The notes: a model not told the origin generated them from the sequence alone. A stretch of 64,000 bases of DNA from Nonomuraea longispora (GCF_004348345.1 NZ_SMJZ01000019.1:1-64000), one strand, 5' to 3'; counted from the stretch's first letter, positions 53,869 to 63,189 are shown. Numbers and translations: made by a program.

Positions 53869-54270
53869 ATGCTCGCACGACTGCTACGACCCAAGCATGT
53901 CGCATCCGCACACTGCGACCTGCCCTGCGGGGTCTACGACCCCGCCCAGGCCCGCATCGAGGCCGAGTCGGTCAAGGCGATCATGGAGAAGTACGCGGCG
54001 AACGAGGACCCTGTCTTCCGCGCCCGCGCGGTGACCATCAAGGAGGAGCGCGCCGAGCTGGTCAAGCACCACCTCTGGGTGCTCTGGACCGACTACTTCA
54101 AGCCGCCGCACCTCGAGCAGTACCCTCAGCTCCACCAGCTGTTCTGGGACGCGACAAAGCTCGCGGGCGCCGCCGGCGCCAAGGGCACGGTCGACGTCGG
54201 CAAGGCCGAGGACCTTCTGGGCAAGATCGACGAGATCTCCAAGATCTTCTGGGAGACCAAGGCCGCATAA
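53869..54270 (+). CDS. sodN: Nickel superoxide dismutase
   Basis: The 133-residue precursor has the propeptide MLARLLRPKHVASA followed by HCDLPCGVYDPAQARIEAES, the nickel hook (His1, Cys2, Cys6 after cleavage). The four-helix region contains HLWVLWTDYFKPPHLEQYPQ. It disproportionates superoxide as a hexamer in the cytoplasm. The ATG follows AAGGAAGGACTTTCCG. It is divergent from its maturation protease gene and is followed by a very strong terminator. Nickel-dependent control is typical, but no operator was recognised. Confidence 0.96.
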   Translation: MLARLLRPKHVASAHCDLPCGVYDPAQARIEAESVKAIMEKYAANEDPVFRARAVTIKEERAELVKHHLWVLWTDYFKPPHLEQYPQLHQLFWDATKLAGAAGAKGTVDVGKAEDLLGKIDEISKIFWETKAA

Positions 54271-54280
54271 AACGGCACCT

Positions 54281-54315
54281 AAGGCTCTGCGCGGTCGGCG
54301 ACCGCGCAGAGCCTT
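54281..54315 (+). terminator. Strong intrinsic terminator after sodN
   Basis: AAGGCTCTGCGCGGT and ACCGCGCAGAGCCTT form a perfect 15-bp stem with a 5-base loop, followed by TTCC. Confidence 0.88.
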
Positions 54316-54443
54316 TTCCATTGATGGCGAGTCTGAAGCGTCCAAGCACCGCTCAGGGGCGGTAAGTTGCAGTTGGCGTCGGATACGGTGGGTCGCGGTC
54401 AGCAGCCCGCCACGTGGCGGTTCCCACGTACGCGAGGAGGAAC

Positions 54444-54890
54444 GTGACCGAGGAAACCGAGACCCGCGCGGAGGGCGTGGCAGGCATCCGTGACGTGGTG
54501 AGCATCAGGCTCCCCGCCGCCAGTGCCTACCTGTCCGTGCTGCGCACGGCCACCGCCGGGCTGGCGGCGCGGCTCGACTTCACGCTGGACGAGATCGAGG
54601 ATCTGCGGATCGCGGTCGACGAGGCGTGCGCCATGCTGCTGAGCGAGGCGGTGCCCGGCACCGACCTGACCGCCGAGTTCGAGCTGACCGGCCAGGAGAT
54701 GCAGATCAGGGTCGAGGTCGCCACCGTCGGCAGCTCCGCTCCCAAGCGTGACGACTTCGCCTGGATGGTGCTGACCGCCCTGGCCGACGACGTGGATGCC
54801 GTGGCACCTTCCCAGGGCTTCCCCGATCGCATGGCGATCGTCCTGCGCAAGCGCCGAGGCGCGGCCCAGAGAACGGCGGGGCCGGCGTGA
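54444..54890 (+). CDS. RsbW-like anti-sigma factor / ATP-binding regulator
   Basis: The 148-residue HATPase-type protein has VVSIRLPAASAYLSVLRTAT at the N-terminus, LDEIEDLRIAVDEACAMLLS as the N-box (DEAC in place of the usual NA), and VDAVAPSQGFPDRMAIVLRK at the C-terminus. Such proteins hold SigB/SigF-type sigma factors and release them on binding an unphosphorylated anti-anti-sigma. GTG start follows a strong GAGGAGGAAC. Its stop overlaps the next GTG, so it is coupled with the sigma factor gene, as in rsbW-sigF pairs. Confidence 0.88.
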   Translation: MTEETETRAEGVAGIRDVVSIRLPAASAYLSVLRTATAGLAARLDFTLDEIEDLRIAVDEACAMLLSEAVPGTDLTAEFELTGQEMQIRVEVATVGSSAPKRDDFAWMVLTALADDVDAVAPSQGFPDRMAIVLRKRRGAAQRTAGPA

Positions 54891-55687
54891 CGGAAAGGAC
54901 TGGAGCCATGGCCACCAGCGAACACGCCGTGCCCGACAGGGTCCGTGCCCGCAGGCTCTTCGCCGAGCTGGCCGAGCTGGGTCCCGAGGAGCCACGTCGC
55001 CAGCGGATCAGGGACGAGCTGGTCGAGCTCCACCTTCCGCTGGTGGAATACCTGGCGCGCCGCTTCCGCAACAGGGGCGAGTGGCTCGACGACCTCACCC
55101 AGGTCGCCACCATCGGTCTGATCAAGTCGATCGACCGGTTCGACCTCAACCGGGGGGTCGAGTTCTCCACCTACGCGACGCCCACGATCGTCGGCGAGAT
55201 CAAGCGGCACTTCCGCGACAAGGGCTGGGCGGTCCGCGTGCCGCGCCGCCTGCAGGAGCTGAAGCTCTCGCTCACCAAGGCCATCAGCGATCTGTCGCAG
55301 CGCGAGGGCCGGGCTCCGACGGTCTCCGAGCTGGCCTCCTACCTGAAGATGACCGAGGAGGAGGTGCTCGAGGGCCTCGAGTCGGCCAACGCCTACTCGA
55401 CGGTCTCGCTCGACGCCCCCGACTCCGGCGACGACGACGCTCCCGCGGTGTCCGACTCCCTCGGCATCGTGGACGAGTCTCTCGAGGGCGTCGAATATCG
55501 CGAGTCGCTCAAGCCGTTGCTGGAGCGGCTGCCCCCGCGCGAGAAACGTATTCTGCTGCTGCGTTTCTTCGGCAACATGACGCAGTCGCAGATCGCCACC
55601 GAGCTGGGCATCTCACAGATGCACGTCTCACGCCTGCTGGCCCGCACGCTGGCCCAGCTGCGCGAGGGCCTGACCGCCGACGACTAA
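54887..55687 (+). CDS. RNA polymerase sigma factor, SigB/SigF/SigG family
   Basis: The 266-residue group 3 sigma factor has region 2 (YLARRFRNRGEWLDDLTQVA followed by TIGLIKSIDRFDLNRGVEFS and TYATPTIVGEIKRHFRDKGW), region 3 (APTVSELASYLKMTEEEVLE), and region 4 (RLPPREKRILLLRFFGNMTQ followed by SQIATELGISQMHVSRLLAR). It lacks region 1. Adjacent anti-sigma factor implies stress or developmental control. GTG overlapping the anti-sigma stop is used as start. ATG 21 bases further is an alternative. Confidence 0.93.
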   Translation: MTERTGAMATSEHAVPDRVRARRLFAELAELGPEEPRRQRIRDELVELHLPLVEYLARRFRNRGEWLDDLTQVATIGLIKSIDRFDLNRGVEFSTYATPTIVGEIKRHFRDKGWAVRVPRRLQELKLSLTKAISDLSQREGRAPTVSELASYLKMTEEEVLEGLESANAYSTVSLDAPDSGDDDAPAVSDSLGIVDESLEGVEYRESLKPLLERLPPREKRILLLRFFGNMTQSQIATELGISQMHVSRLLARTLAQLREGLTADD

Positions 55688-55691
55688 CCGT

Positions 55692-56075
55692 CTAACCGTC
55701 TCCATAGAGCGCGTGGGTGGTGGGGGGCGCCAGCAGGGTGACGAACCCTGCCACGGCGACCACGACCAGCGGGATGCCGAGCTGCGGCTGGTCCGACCGG
55801 ATGAGCGTGATCGCGATGATCAGCATGAAGATCTGCGTCAGCACGGCAGGTGACCTCCCCCACCGTTCCATCCTGAGCAGGCCGCCCCAGGCCACCCAGA
55901 GCAGCCCGGCCGCCACCAGCAGCGCGAACCCCGACTCCGCCAGGGCCGTCGTCACGTTGCCCGGCGTCCCGGTCAGCGTCTGCACCGCGACGAGCACGCC
56001 GAGCCCGAGCGCGACGAGCCCTTCCAGGGCGACGACGGCGGCGGCGATGAGCAGGGTAAGCGGGCGACCGTTCAC
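55692..56075 (-). CDS. Small integral membrane protein, about four segments
   Basis: The 127-residue hydrophobic protein has four predicted membrane spans (LIAAAVVALEGLVALGLGVL, FALLVAAGLLWVAWGGLL, VLTQIFMLIIAITLI, IPLVVVAVAGFVTLLA) and a conserved-looking RMERWGRSPAVLTQ loop. Such proteins are common and uncharacterised in actinobacteria. It converges on the sigma factor gene, with four bases between the stop codons. Function unknown. Confidence 0.75.
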   Translation of the reverse strand: MNGRPLTLLIAAAVVALEGLVALGLGVLVAVQTLTGTPGNVTTALAESGFALLVAAGLLWVAWGGLLRMERWGRSPAVLTQIFMLIIAITLIRSDQPQLGIPLVVVAVAGFVTLLAPPTTHALYGDG

Positions 56076-56164
56076 GCCCGTACCCTACCGCCCGGGACGT
56101 TCGCTCCGAGAAACAGGACGTAAGGCCCATAAAGCGGACGAGCCAGACCGGCTACGCTGGCGAT

Positions 56165-57124
56165 ATGCGCGCCATGCTGCTGGTCAACCCCAAGGCCACC
56201 ACCACCAACGCCCGTACGCGTGACGTGCTGATCCGCGCGCTCGGCGCGGCCGTCGACCTCGCCGTCGAGGAGACCCGCTACCGCGGTCACGCGGCCTCGC
56301 TGGCGTCCACGGCGCGGGCCAAGGGATATGACCTGGTGGCGGTGCTCGGCGGCGACGGCACCATCAACGAGACCGTCAACGGCCTGCTGAACCCGGTGGA
56401 CGGCGAGCCCGCGCGTGACGACCCCAGCGCCGGCCGCCCCGGTCTGATCGTCATCCCCGGCGGCAGCGCCAACGTCTTCGCCCGCGCCCTGGGCCTGCCG
56501 AACGATCCGGTCGAGTCGACCGGCGCGGTGCTGGAGGCGCTCAGGGAGGGCCGGCGCAGGACCGTGGGGCTGGGGCAGGCCCTCTGGGAGGGGCAGAACC
56601 GCTACTTCACCTTCTGCTCGGGGATGGGATACGACGCCGAGGTTGTGAGGGCCGTGGAGGGCCTGAGAGGCGCCGGGAGGAAGGCTACCCCCACACGGTA
56701 TGTGAACACGGCTCTGAGGCACTATCTGGCCACGGACAAGCGGCGTCCGGCGATGACGCTGACCGGTCCGGGCATCCCCACCGCCGAGGGGGTGTTCATG
56801 GCGATCATCTCCAACACCTCGCCGTGGACGTACGTCGGCGCACGGCCCGTGACGCCCACCCCGTGGGCCTCGTTCGAGACCGGGCTCGATCTGCTCGGGC
56901 TGCGGCGCATGGGCCCGCTCGCGCTCGCGCCGGTGATCCGGCACATCCTTACGGAGAGTGACATTCTTCCGTCGGGCCGGCACCTCGTGCAGCTCCACGA
57001 CGAGCCCGAGTTCACGCTCACCGCGAGCCGCCCGGTGGCCTTCGAGCTGGACGGCGACTACCTGGGCGAACGCGAGACCATGACGTTTCGGTCCACGCCG
57101 AACGCGTTACAAGTTCTGGTCTAG
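56165..57124 (+). CDS. Diacylglycerol kinase-family lipid kinase
   Basis: The 319-residue protein has MLLVNPKATTTNARTRDVLI, the nucleotide-binding GGDGTINETVNGLL, and VIPGGSANVFARALGLPNDP. These are DAGK catalytic domain signatures of YegS/BmrU-like lipid kinases. A second beta-rich domain follows (MAIISNTSPWTYVGARPV and FELDGDYLGERE). It phosphorylates diacylglycerol or a related lipid at the membrane. ATG start. Divergent from the small membrane protein gene. This locus next to whiB1 is conserved in actinobacteria. Confidence 0.9.
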   Translation: MRAMLLVNPKATTTNARTRDVLIRALGAAVDLAVEETRYRGHAASLASTARAKGYDLVAVLGGDGTINETVNGLLNPVDGEPARDDPSAGRPGLIVIPGGSANVFARALGLPNDPVESTGAVLEALREGRRRTVGLGQALWEGQNRYFTFCSGMGYDAEVVRAVEGLRGAGRKATPTRYVNTALRHYLATDKRRPAMTLTGPGIPTAEGVFMAIISNTSPWTYVGARPVTPTPWASFETGLDLLGLRRMGPLALAPVIRHILTESDILPSGRHLVQLHDEPEFTLTASRPVAFELDGDYLGERETMTFRSTPNALQVLV

Positions 57125-57330
57125 GTGGTTACGATCGGTCATTGTGTGACGCATCCGACATCCATAACAGCCAAAACTTCGCGTCAACCCTCTTGCGTGC
57201 ACTCAAAGTGACTGAAAGGCTCAACACTGACGTCGGAACGTAGGACCTTTTACAACCCCGAGGTCCTCCCGGCGTCGAGCGAGCGACCCCGGTCCTCCAC
57301 AGGATCCCGGGTGATCGTTCGCGCGAGTTA

Positions 57331-57344
57331 GTGAAACTCTTCAC
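57331..57344. promoter_or_regulatory. Palindrome GTGAA-N4-TTCAC upstream of whiB1
   Basis: GTGAAACTCTTCAC is a perfect 5-bp dyad 56 bases before the whiB1 ATG, in the likely promoter region. Mycobacterial whiB1 is controlled by CRP, but this dyad has N8 rather than N6 between GTG and CAC, so identity of the regulator is open. Confidence 0.35.
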
Positions 57345-57400
57345 AAAGTAGTAGCCGCACGGAGCCGACCTAGAGGCTCCATCTACTAAGGAGTGGACGC

Positions 57401-57655
57401 ATGGACTGGCGCCACCGAGCTGCCTGCCGTGACGTGGACCCCGAGCTGTTCTTCCCGATCGGCAACACCGGCCCCGCCCTCCTCCAGATCGAGGAGGCCA
57501 AGCAGGTCTGCCGGTCCTGCTCGGCCGTCGAGGCCTGCCTGAAGTGGGCACTGGAGTCCGGACAGGACGCCGGCGTCTGGGGCGGACTGAGCGAGGACGA
57601 GCGCCGCGCACTCAAGCGCCGCTCCGCCCGCGCCCGCGCCCGGCTCTCCGCCTGA
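57401..57655 (+). CDS. whiB1: WhiB-family iron-sulphur regulator (WhiB1/WblE type)
   Basis: The 84-residue protein has the four cluster cysteines in AACRDV, VCRSCSAVEAC, the GVWGGLSEDERR turn, and a basic tail (LKRRSARARARLS). The [4Fe-4S] cluster responds to nitric oxide and the protein binds the primary sigma factor region 4 in relatives. Short length and location beside the lipid kinase and a PdtaS kinase match the WhiB1/WblE branch. ATG follows AAGGAGTGGACGC. Expected to be essential for growth in relatives. Confidence 0.93.
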   Translation: MDWRHRAACRDVDPELFFPIGNTGPALLQIEEAKQVCRSCSAVEACLKWALESGQDAGVWGGLSEDERRALKRRSARARARLSA

Positions 57656-57727
57656 CCGACCGCACCCCCTGCTCCGGCGCGTCCACGTGATGTGCCCGCC
57701 GGCGGCTCGAACACGGATTCGTCCGGG

Positions 57728-59197
57728 TCACGCCGGCGGGAGCGGGATCGACATCACCACCTCCGTGCCGCCTTCTAGCCGCGGCTGGATCGACAGCCGC
57801 CCCGACAGCTCCCCCACCACCAGCGTGCGCACGATCTGCAGCCCCAGGCTGGTGGAGCTGTCGAGGTCGAACCCGCTGGGCAGCCCGCCCCCGTCGTCCC
57901 AGACGGTGAGGTTCAGCCGGTCGTGCCCCGGCTCGACCACGACCTCCAGCCGCTTGGGCCTCCCATGCTGCAACGCGTTCTGCAACAACTCGGTCAGCGC
58001 CATGGCCAGTGGTGTGGCGATGAGCGACGGCAGCACGCCGAAGCCTCCCACCCGCCGCGGGGTCACGGCCACCTCCGCCGAGGACACCTCGCCCGCCATC
58101 GCGATCACCCGGTCGGCGATCTCGTCGAAGTCGACGAACTCCTCCGGCGCATGAGAGAGCGTCTCGTGCACGATCGCGATCGACCCGACCCGGCGTACCG
58201 CCTCCTCCAGTGCCTCCCTGCCCTCCGGCACCTGCAGCCGCCTGGCCTGCAGCCGGAGCAGGGCGGCGACGGTCTGCAGGTTGTTCTTGACCCGGTGGTG
58301 GATCTCGCGGATCGTGGCGTCCTTGGTCATCAGCTCGCGCTCGCGCCTGCGCAGCTCCGTGACGTCCCTGATCAGCACCAGCGCGCCGATGCGACCGCCG
58401 CCGACGATCAGCGGGATGGCTCGGAGCTGCACGATCGTGCCGCCGGACTCGACCTCCGTCTCCTTCGCCGCCCGCCCGCTGGCCACGATCATGAGGTCTT
58501 CGTTGATGGGCTCGTCCGAATAGCACAGCTGCGCGGTGACCCGCCCCAGCTCCGCCCCGACCAGGTCGGCGTGCAGCCCGAGCCGCCGGTAGGCGGACAG
58601 AGCGTTGGGCGAGGCGTAGGTGACCCGCCCGGCCCGGTCGAGCCTGAGCAGGCCGTCGCCCACGCGCGGCGAACGGACCAGGATCGGCTCGTCGCCGGAG
58701 AACGGGAACCGGCCCTCCGCCACCATCTGCGCCAGGTCGGAGGCGCTCTGCAGGTAGGTCAGCTCCAGCCGGGAGGGCGTGCGGGCCGAGGAGAGGTTGG
58801 TGGAGCGCTGGATCACCGCGAGGAAGCGGACCTCGCCGCCCTCCACGGCACGGCGTACGGGAATCGTCTCCTCCCGGACGGGCACGCCGGTGGACCAGTC
58901 GGGATCGCCCTCGCGGCAGATGCGGCGTTCGTTCCAGGCGGTGTCGATGAGATGGCGCTCGCCCTTGGCCGCCACGCTGCCGACGATGTCGTCGTGGTAG
59001 ACGGTCGGGCCGGTCGTCGGACGCATCTGGGCGATCGCGATCCAGCCGTTCTCCCCGAGCACCGGCGCCCACAGGATGAGGTCGGCGAAGGACAGGTCGG
59101 CCAGCAACTGCCAGTCGGAGACCAGCGAGTGCAGCCAGTCGAGATCCGCCTCGTCCAGCGCTGTGTGGCGGGCTACGAGGTCGCTCAGTGTCGGCAC
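57728..59197 (-). CDS. pdtaS: Sensor histidine kinase PdtaS
   Basis: The 489-residue soluble kinase has an N-terminal GAF-like domain (QLLADLSFADLILWAPV), a PAS domain (VGDGLLRLDRAGRVTYASPN), and a HisKA_2 dimerisation domain with the phospho-accepting histidine in TIREIHHRVKNNLQTVAALL. The HATPase_c domain is LTELLQNALQHGRPKRLEVV, then DDGGGLPSGF. PdtaS phosphorylates the RNA-binding antiterminator PdtaR. Synteny with whiB1 supports the name. GTG at MPTLSDLVARHT is preferred as it gives the mycobacterial-type N-terminus. TTG 36 bases upstream is possible. Confidence 0.93.
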   Translation of the reverse strand: MPTLSDLVARHTALDEADLDWLHSLVSDWQLLADLSFADLILWAPVLGENGWIAIAQMRPTTGPTVYHDDIVGSVAAKGERHLIDTAWNERRICREGDPDWSTGVPVREETIPVRRAVEGGEVRFLAVIQRSTNLSSARTPSRLELTYLQSASDLAQMVAEGRFPFSGDEPILVRSPRVGDGLLRLDRAGRVTYASPNALSAYRRLGLHADLVGAELGRVTAQLCYSDEPINEDLMIVASGRAAKETEVESGGTIVQLRAIPLIVGGGRIGALVLIRDVTELRRRERELMTKDATIREIHHRVKNNLQTVAALLRLQARRLQVPEGREALEEAVRRVGSIAIVHETLSHAPEEFVDFDEIADRVIAMAGEVSSAEVAVTPRRVGGFGVLPSLIATPLAMALTELLQNALQHGRPKRLEVVVEPGHDRLNLTVWDDGGGLPSGFDLDSSTSLGLQIVRTLVVGELSGRLSIQPRLEGGTEVVMSIPLPPA

Positions 59198-59705
59198 GAG
59201 TGCATCATGCGTGCTTTCCCCCGCAACAGCCAAACCGGCCGCCCGGCGGCGGGCCCGCTGAGGTGGGCGTTTGGCCGCGCGGCCGGTATACGGACGCAGC
59301 CTCCGGCCCTATGCCCACGCTCTGGCGCAGTGACGACAGGTACGGCATCGTGCCCTCTAATGACCTATTCGTGAAATCTCACATTGTGAGAACCATCACA
59401 CAGCCGACACCGCTCAGCTCCAGGAAAAGGGCTGGGCGCGACCAGCCGGAGGTGATCCGTACGAGCGGGTTGTTTCCCCGCGACACGGCTCGCGGACCGG
59501 TCTCGGTTGCGATCGCGCACATCGCTGTGGATATCCTTCACCATCAACCTGAGCAGCCCGGATCCGTGCGTGCCAGCTGTCGTACGCGCTCGGCGCCGGT
59601 CGGCGGCTCCGGCCCGCGGTTGACCGCTCGGGCCGAAGTGAGTTCCGATGATCTCGCGGTGACCAGACACGCCCTCACCGCCGTGGCAGAAGTGAAGGTG
59701 AGAGC
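59198..59705. other. Divergent 508-base intergenic region between pdtaS and dasR, with a palindrome
   Basis: No gene-like frame is recognised. A perfect odd palindrome, TCTCACATTGTGAGA, lies at 59377-59391, about 315 bases before dasR and 180 before pdtaS. TATTCGTGAAATC just upstream of it is AT-rich and may belong to a promoter. TATACGG at 59287 is another possible -10. The stretch may hold separate promoters for both genes. Confidence 0.4.
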
Positions 59706-60425
59706 GTGACTGACGACAGCCCCCGCGTTCCGAAGTACTACGACGTGAAACGGAGCCTGCTCGAGCTCACCAAGAGCCTCGCGCCCGGCACCGCGCTGCC
59801 GCCCGAGCGCACGCTCGCCGTGCGCTTCGAGACCTCCCGCACCACGGTCCGGCAGGCGCTGACCGAGCTGGTCGTCGAGGGGCGGCTGCTGCGCATCCAG
59901 GGCAAGGGCACATTCGTCGCCCAGCCGAAGGTCGCCCAGGTGCTCCAGCTCACCTCCTACATCGGCGACCTGCGCACGGCCGGCCTGGAGCCCGACACCA
60001 AGATTCTGGAGATCGGCTACATCACCGCCGACGAGGCGCTGGCCAGGCGCCTGGCCATCAACCCGGGCGGGCGGGTGCTGCGCATCCACCGCCTCAGGCT
60101 GGCCAACGGCGAGCCGGTCTCCATCGACACGACCCATCTGTCCGCCCGCCGCTTCCCCCGGCTGCGGCGCGAGCTGGAGGTGCACGCGTCGTTGTACGAG
60201 ACCCTGCACAACGCCTACAACGTGCGGCTCACCGACGCCGAGGAGATCATCGAAACCGTGCTGGCCACCCCCTACGACGCCAAGGCCCTGGGCGTCGACG
60301 TCGGCCTGCCGATGTTGCTGCTCACCCGCCACGCCTTCGACGCCGACGGCAACCCCGTCGAGTGGGCCCAGTCGCTCTATCGCGGTGACCGGTACAAGTT
60401 CGTCACGCGCCTGCGCCGGCCGTGA
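59706..60425 (+). CDS. dasR: GntR/HutC-family regulator, DasR-like
   Basis: This 239-residue regulator has a winged helix with [20 protein letters not shown] and [20 protein letters not shown], then a UTRA effector domain with [39 protein letters not shown], and [17 protein letters not shown] at the end. The whole protein follows streptomycete DasR closely. DasR senses glucosamine-6-phosphate and controls chitin/GlcNAc uptake, development and antibiotics. No dre-like operator was identified nearby. GTG start. Confidence 0.88.
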   Translation: MTDDSPRVPKYYDVKRSLLELTKSLAPGTALPPERTLAVRFETSRTTVRQALTELVVEGRLLRIQGKGTFVAQPKVAQVLQLTSYIGDLRTAGLEPDTKILEIGYITADEALARRLAINPGGRVLRIHRLRLANGEPVSIDTTHLSARRFPRLRRELEVHASLYETLHNAYNVRLTDAEEIIETVLATPYDAKALGVDVGLPMLLLTRHAFDADGNPVEWAQSLYRGDRYKFVTRLRRP

Positions 60426-60575
60426 AGACCATCATGCGTTACGGCAGGCCGCCTCGCCCGGACCCGCCGACTCCGGCTCGCCTCCGTCAAGCGCCGGTCG
60501 TGAAGGCTCACGGGGCACGCGCCGTGACGAGCGCGCCGCGGGCCGTGTTCTTCGCTGGCTTCTAGGCTGACGTCC

Positions 60576-61289
60576 ATGAGCGTTCTCGTCGTCACCGGCA
60601 CCGGCGCCGGAGTGGGCAAGACCGTGGCGGTGGCCGCCGTGGCCGTGCTGTCGTTGGAGCGGGGGGCGGCGACCGCGGTGGTCAAGCCGGCCCAGACCGG
60701 CGTCGCCCCCGGTGAGCCGGGCGACGTCGACCACGTGATCCGGCTGTCCGGGGTGACCACCACCTTCGAGCTGCGCCGCTTCGCCGACCCGCTCTCCCCC
60801 GCCGCCGCGGCCAGGGCCGCGGGCATGCCGCCCGTGTCGCTCGCCGACGCCGCCACGCTGGTGCGGGAGCTGGGCGAGAGCAACCGCCTGGTCGTCGTGG
60901 AGGGCACGGGAGGACTGCTGGAACGCTTCGACGAGGACGGCGCCACCGTCGCCGACCTCGCGCGCGCCCTGCACGCGCAGGTGCTCGTCGTGGCAGGGCC
61001 AGGGGGCGCCGCCGTCAACCAGGCCGCGCTCACCCTGGAGGGGCTGGCCCACCGCGGGCTCGACCTGGCCGGGCTGGTGATCGGCCGGTGGCCGCGACGT
61101 CCGGGAACGGCCGCGCGCAGCGGTGTGGCCGACCTCGAGATGCTGGCCGCGCGGCCGCTGGCCGGGGCGCTGCCCGACGGGGCGGGCAAGCTGGACCGGC
61201 AGGCGTTCGCCGACGTGGCGCGCAAGGGGCTGGGCGCCACGCTGGGCGGCACGTTCGACCCCGCGGCGTTCCGGCGGCAGGTCCTCTGA
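60576..61289 (+). CDS. bioD: Dethiobiotin synthetase
   Basis: The 237-residue P-loop enzyme has LVVTGTGAGVGKTVAVAAVA, the VVKPAQTGV substrate loop, and VVVEGTGGLLERFDEDGATV. It closes the ureido ring of biotin using 7,8-diaminopelargonate, CO2 and ATP. Length is normal. Other bio genes (bioA, bioB, bioF) are not present in the window, so it is a detached copy or the pathway is split. It lies between dasR and a two-component system with its own upstream gap of 150 bases. Confidence 0.9.
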   Translation: MSVLVVTGTGAGVGKTVAVAAVAVLSLERGAATAVVKPAQTGVAPGEPGDVDHVIRLSGVTTTFELRRFADPLSPAAAARAAGMPPVSLADAATLVRELGESNRLVVVEGTGGLLERFDEDGATVADLARALHAQVLVVAGPGGAAVNQAALTLEGLAHRGLDLAGLVIGRWPRRPGTAARSGVADLEMLAARPLAGALPDGAGKLDRQAFADVARKGLGATLGGTFDPAAFRRQVL

Positions 61290-61381
61290 GCCGGCCCGCT
61301 GCGATGGTGGGGCTAGCCCCACCATCGACCAGCACACCAGGCCCATTTCGCGGCTCCCCCGCCGGTCAATACCGTTGGGGC

Positions 61382-62542
61382 ATGACAGTCCCCCGTCCGT
61401 GGTCGGCACGGGCCTGGCTCGACACGGCTCACGTCGTGACCGGCCTGCCGGTCGCCGTGCTGCTCGGCGGGCTGACGGTTCTGCTGGCCGTGGTCCCTCG
61501 CCTGCTGTGGCGGGCCCTGCCGTGGTTCACCCGGGTGCAGTGCTCCCGGTTCGCGGCGTTCCTGGGAGTGCGCATCCCGCGCACACCACCGCCGGCGGGA
61601 TGGCGGAGCCCGGCGGCGTGGCGGCAGATCGCCTACCACCTGCTGTCGCCGTTCGTGGGCGCCGCCGCGGCGTTCCTCGTGGCCACGGCGTGGGGCGGGT
61701 CGTTCGTGGGGTTGCTGTCGTTCGTGGCGCCGGAGCTGGAGCCCCCGCCGATGGAGTTCAGGTACAACCTGCGCGACGACCGGGTGCTGGGGGTCTTCAT
61801 GGGCGTGGGGCTCGTGCTGCTGCTCCTCGCTCCCTTCCTGGCGCGCGGCATGGCGGCGCTCGACCTGCTCGTGGCCCGTACGCTGCTCGGGCCCAGCCGC
61901 TCGGAGCTGGGCCAGCGGATCGAGACGCTGACCGAGAGCCGGGCCGGTGTGATCGACGCGGCGGACGCCGAGCGCCGTAGGATCGAGCGTGACCTGCACG
62001 ACGGGGCGCAGCAGCGGCTTGTCTCCCTCGCCATGAACCTCGGCCTGGCCAGGGCCACCATGACCGACCTGCCCGAGCCGGCGCGCGTGGCGATCGAGCA
62101 GGCCCACGAGGAGGCCAAGCAGGCGCTCAAGGAACTGCGCGACTTCGTCAGGGGCCTGCACCCCGCCGTGCTCAACGACCAGGGGCTGGACGCGGCGTTG
62201 TCCGGCGTGGCCGCCCGCTCGCCCGTGCCGGTCAAGCTCCGGGTCGACATCGAGCGGCGTACGAGTCCGACCATCGAGGCGGTGGCGTTCTTCATCGTGT
62301 CCGAAGCACTGACCAACATCGCCAAGCACGCCTCGGCCACCAAGGCCGAGGTGATCGTGCGGCGCGAGCGCGACCGCCTGCACATGTCGGTGTACGACGA
62401 CGGCTGCGGCGGCGCCACGCTGGACGGCGGCACCGGGCTGCGCGGTCTGGCCCAGCGCATCCAGGCGGTCGACGGATCGCTCCGGCTGTCCAGCCCTCTG
62501 GGCGGCCCGACGACGATCGAGGTGGATCTGCCGTGCGAGTAG
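61382..62542 (+). CDS. NarL-type sensor histidine kinase
   Basis: The 386-residue membrane kinase has an N-terminal module with about four membrane segments (VVTGLPVAVLLGGLTVLLAV, LSPFVGAAAAFLVATAWG, VLGVFMGVGLVLLLLAPFLA). A HisKA_3 domain follows with the phospho-histidine in RRIERDLHDGAQQRLVSLAM, and a HATPase_c domain with VSEALTNIAKHASATKAEVI and DGGTGLRGLAQRIQAVDGSL. The ligand is unknown. Its end overlaps the response regulator gene by ten bases. ATG chosen at MTVPRPW. The upstream extension overlaps bioD. Confidence 0.92.
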   Translation: MTVPRPWSARAWLDTAHVVTGLPVAVLLGGLTVLLAVVPRLLWRALPWFTRVQCSRFAAFLGVRIPRTPPPAGWRSPAAWRQIAYHLLSPFVGAAAAFLVATAWGGSFVGLLSFVAPELEPPPMEFRYNLRDDRVLGVFMGVGLVLLLLAPFLARGMAALDLLVARTLLGPSRSELGQRIETLTESRAGVIDAADAERRRIERDLHDGAQQRLVSLAMNLGLARATMTDLPEPARVAIEQAHEEAKQALKELRDFVRGLHPAVLNDQGLDAALSGVAARSPVPVKLRVDIERRTSPTIEAVAFFIVSEALTNIAKHASATKAEVIVRRERDRLHMSVYDDGCGGATLDGGTGLRGLAQRIQAVDGSLRLSSPLGGPTTIEVDLPCE

Positions 62543-63189
62543 TGCTGGCCGAGGACTCCGTCCTGCTGCGCGAGGGCCTGATCAGGCTCCTGGACGCCTC
62601 CGGCATGGAAGTGGTGGCGGCCGTGGACGAGGCGGAAGGGCTGCTGCGGGCCGCCGTGGAACACCGGCCCGAGCTGGTCATCACCGACGTCAGAATGCCG
62701 CCCACGCACACCGACGAAGGGCTGCGCGCCGCGCTCCTGCTGCGCCGCCAGCAGCCCGGCCTCGCGGTGCTCGTGCTCTCCCAGTACGTCGAGGAGCGCT
62801 ACGCCGCCCAGTTGCTGGCCTCCGCCGCGACCGGTGGCGTCGGCTACCTGCTCAAGGACCGGGTGGCCGACGTGGCCGAGTTCATCGACGCGCTGCGCAG
62901 GGTGGCCTCGGGCGGCACCGCCCTCGACCCCGAGGTGGTCTCCCAGTTGCTGCTGCGCGGCAACAGCGATCCGCTCGAACGCCTCACGCCACGCGAGCAC
63001 GAGGTGCTGCAGCTGATGGCGGAGGGCCGCTCGAACGCGGGCATCGGCCAGGCGCTCGTGCTCAGCGAAGGGGCTGTGGGCAAGCACATCGGCAACATCT
63101 TCACCAAGCTCGACCTGTCACCCGCGGAGGGCGACCACCGGCGCGTGCTCGCCGTGCTGCGCTTCCTCAGGATCAGGAGCCTGCCATGA
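62533..63189 (+). CDS. LuxR/NarL-family response regulator
   Basis: The 218-residue regulator has a receiver domain (MRVVLAEDSVLLREGLIRLL, phospho-acceptor Asp in PELVITDVRMPP, and YLLKDRVADV) and a C-terminal helix-turn-helix (LTPREHEVLQLMAEGRSNAG followed by IGQALVLSEGAVGKHIGNIF). It is the cognate partner of the overlapping histidine kinase. Its stop overlaps the start of the downstream DUF4097 gene, so the target operon may include that gene. Confidence 0.93.
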   Translation: MRVVLAEDSVLLREGLIRLLDASGMEVVAAVDEAEGLLRAAVEHRPELVITDVRMPPTHTDEGLRAALLLRRQQPGLAVLVLSQYVEERYAAQLLASAATGGVGYLLKDRVADVAEFIDALRRVASGGTALDPEVVSQLLLRGNSDPLERLTPREHEVLQLMAEGRSNAGIGQALVLSEGAVGKHIGNIFTKLDLSPAEGDHRRVLAVLRFLRIRSLP

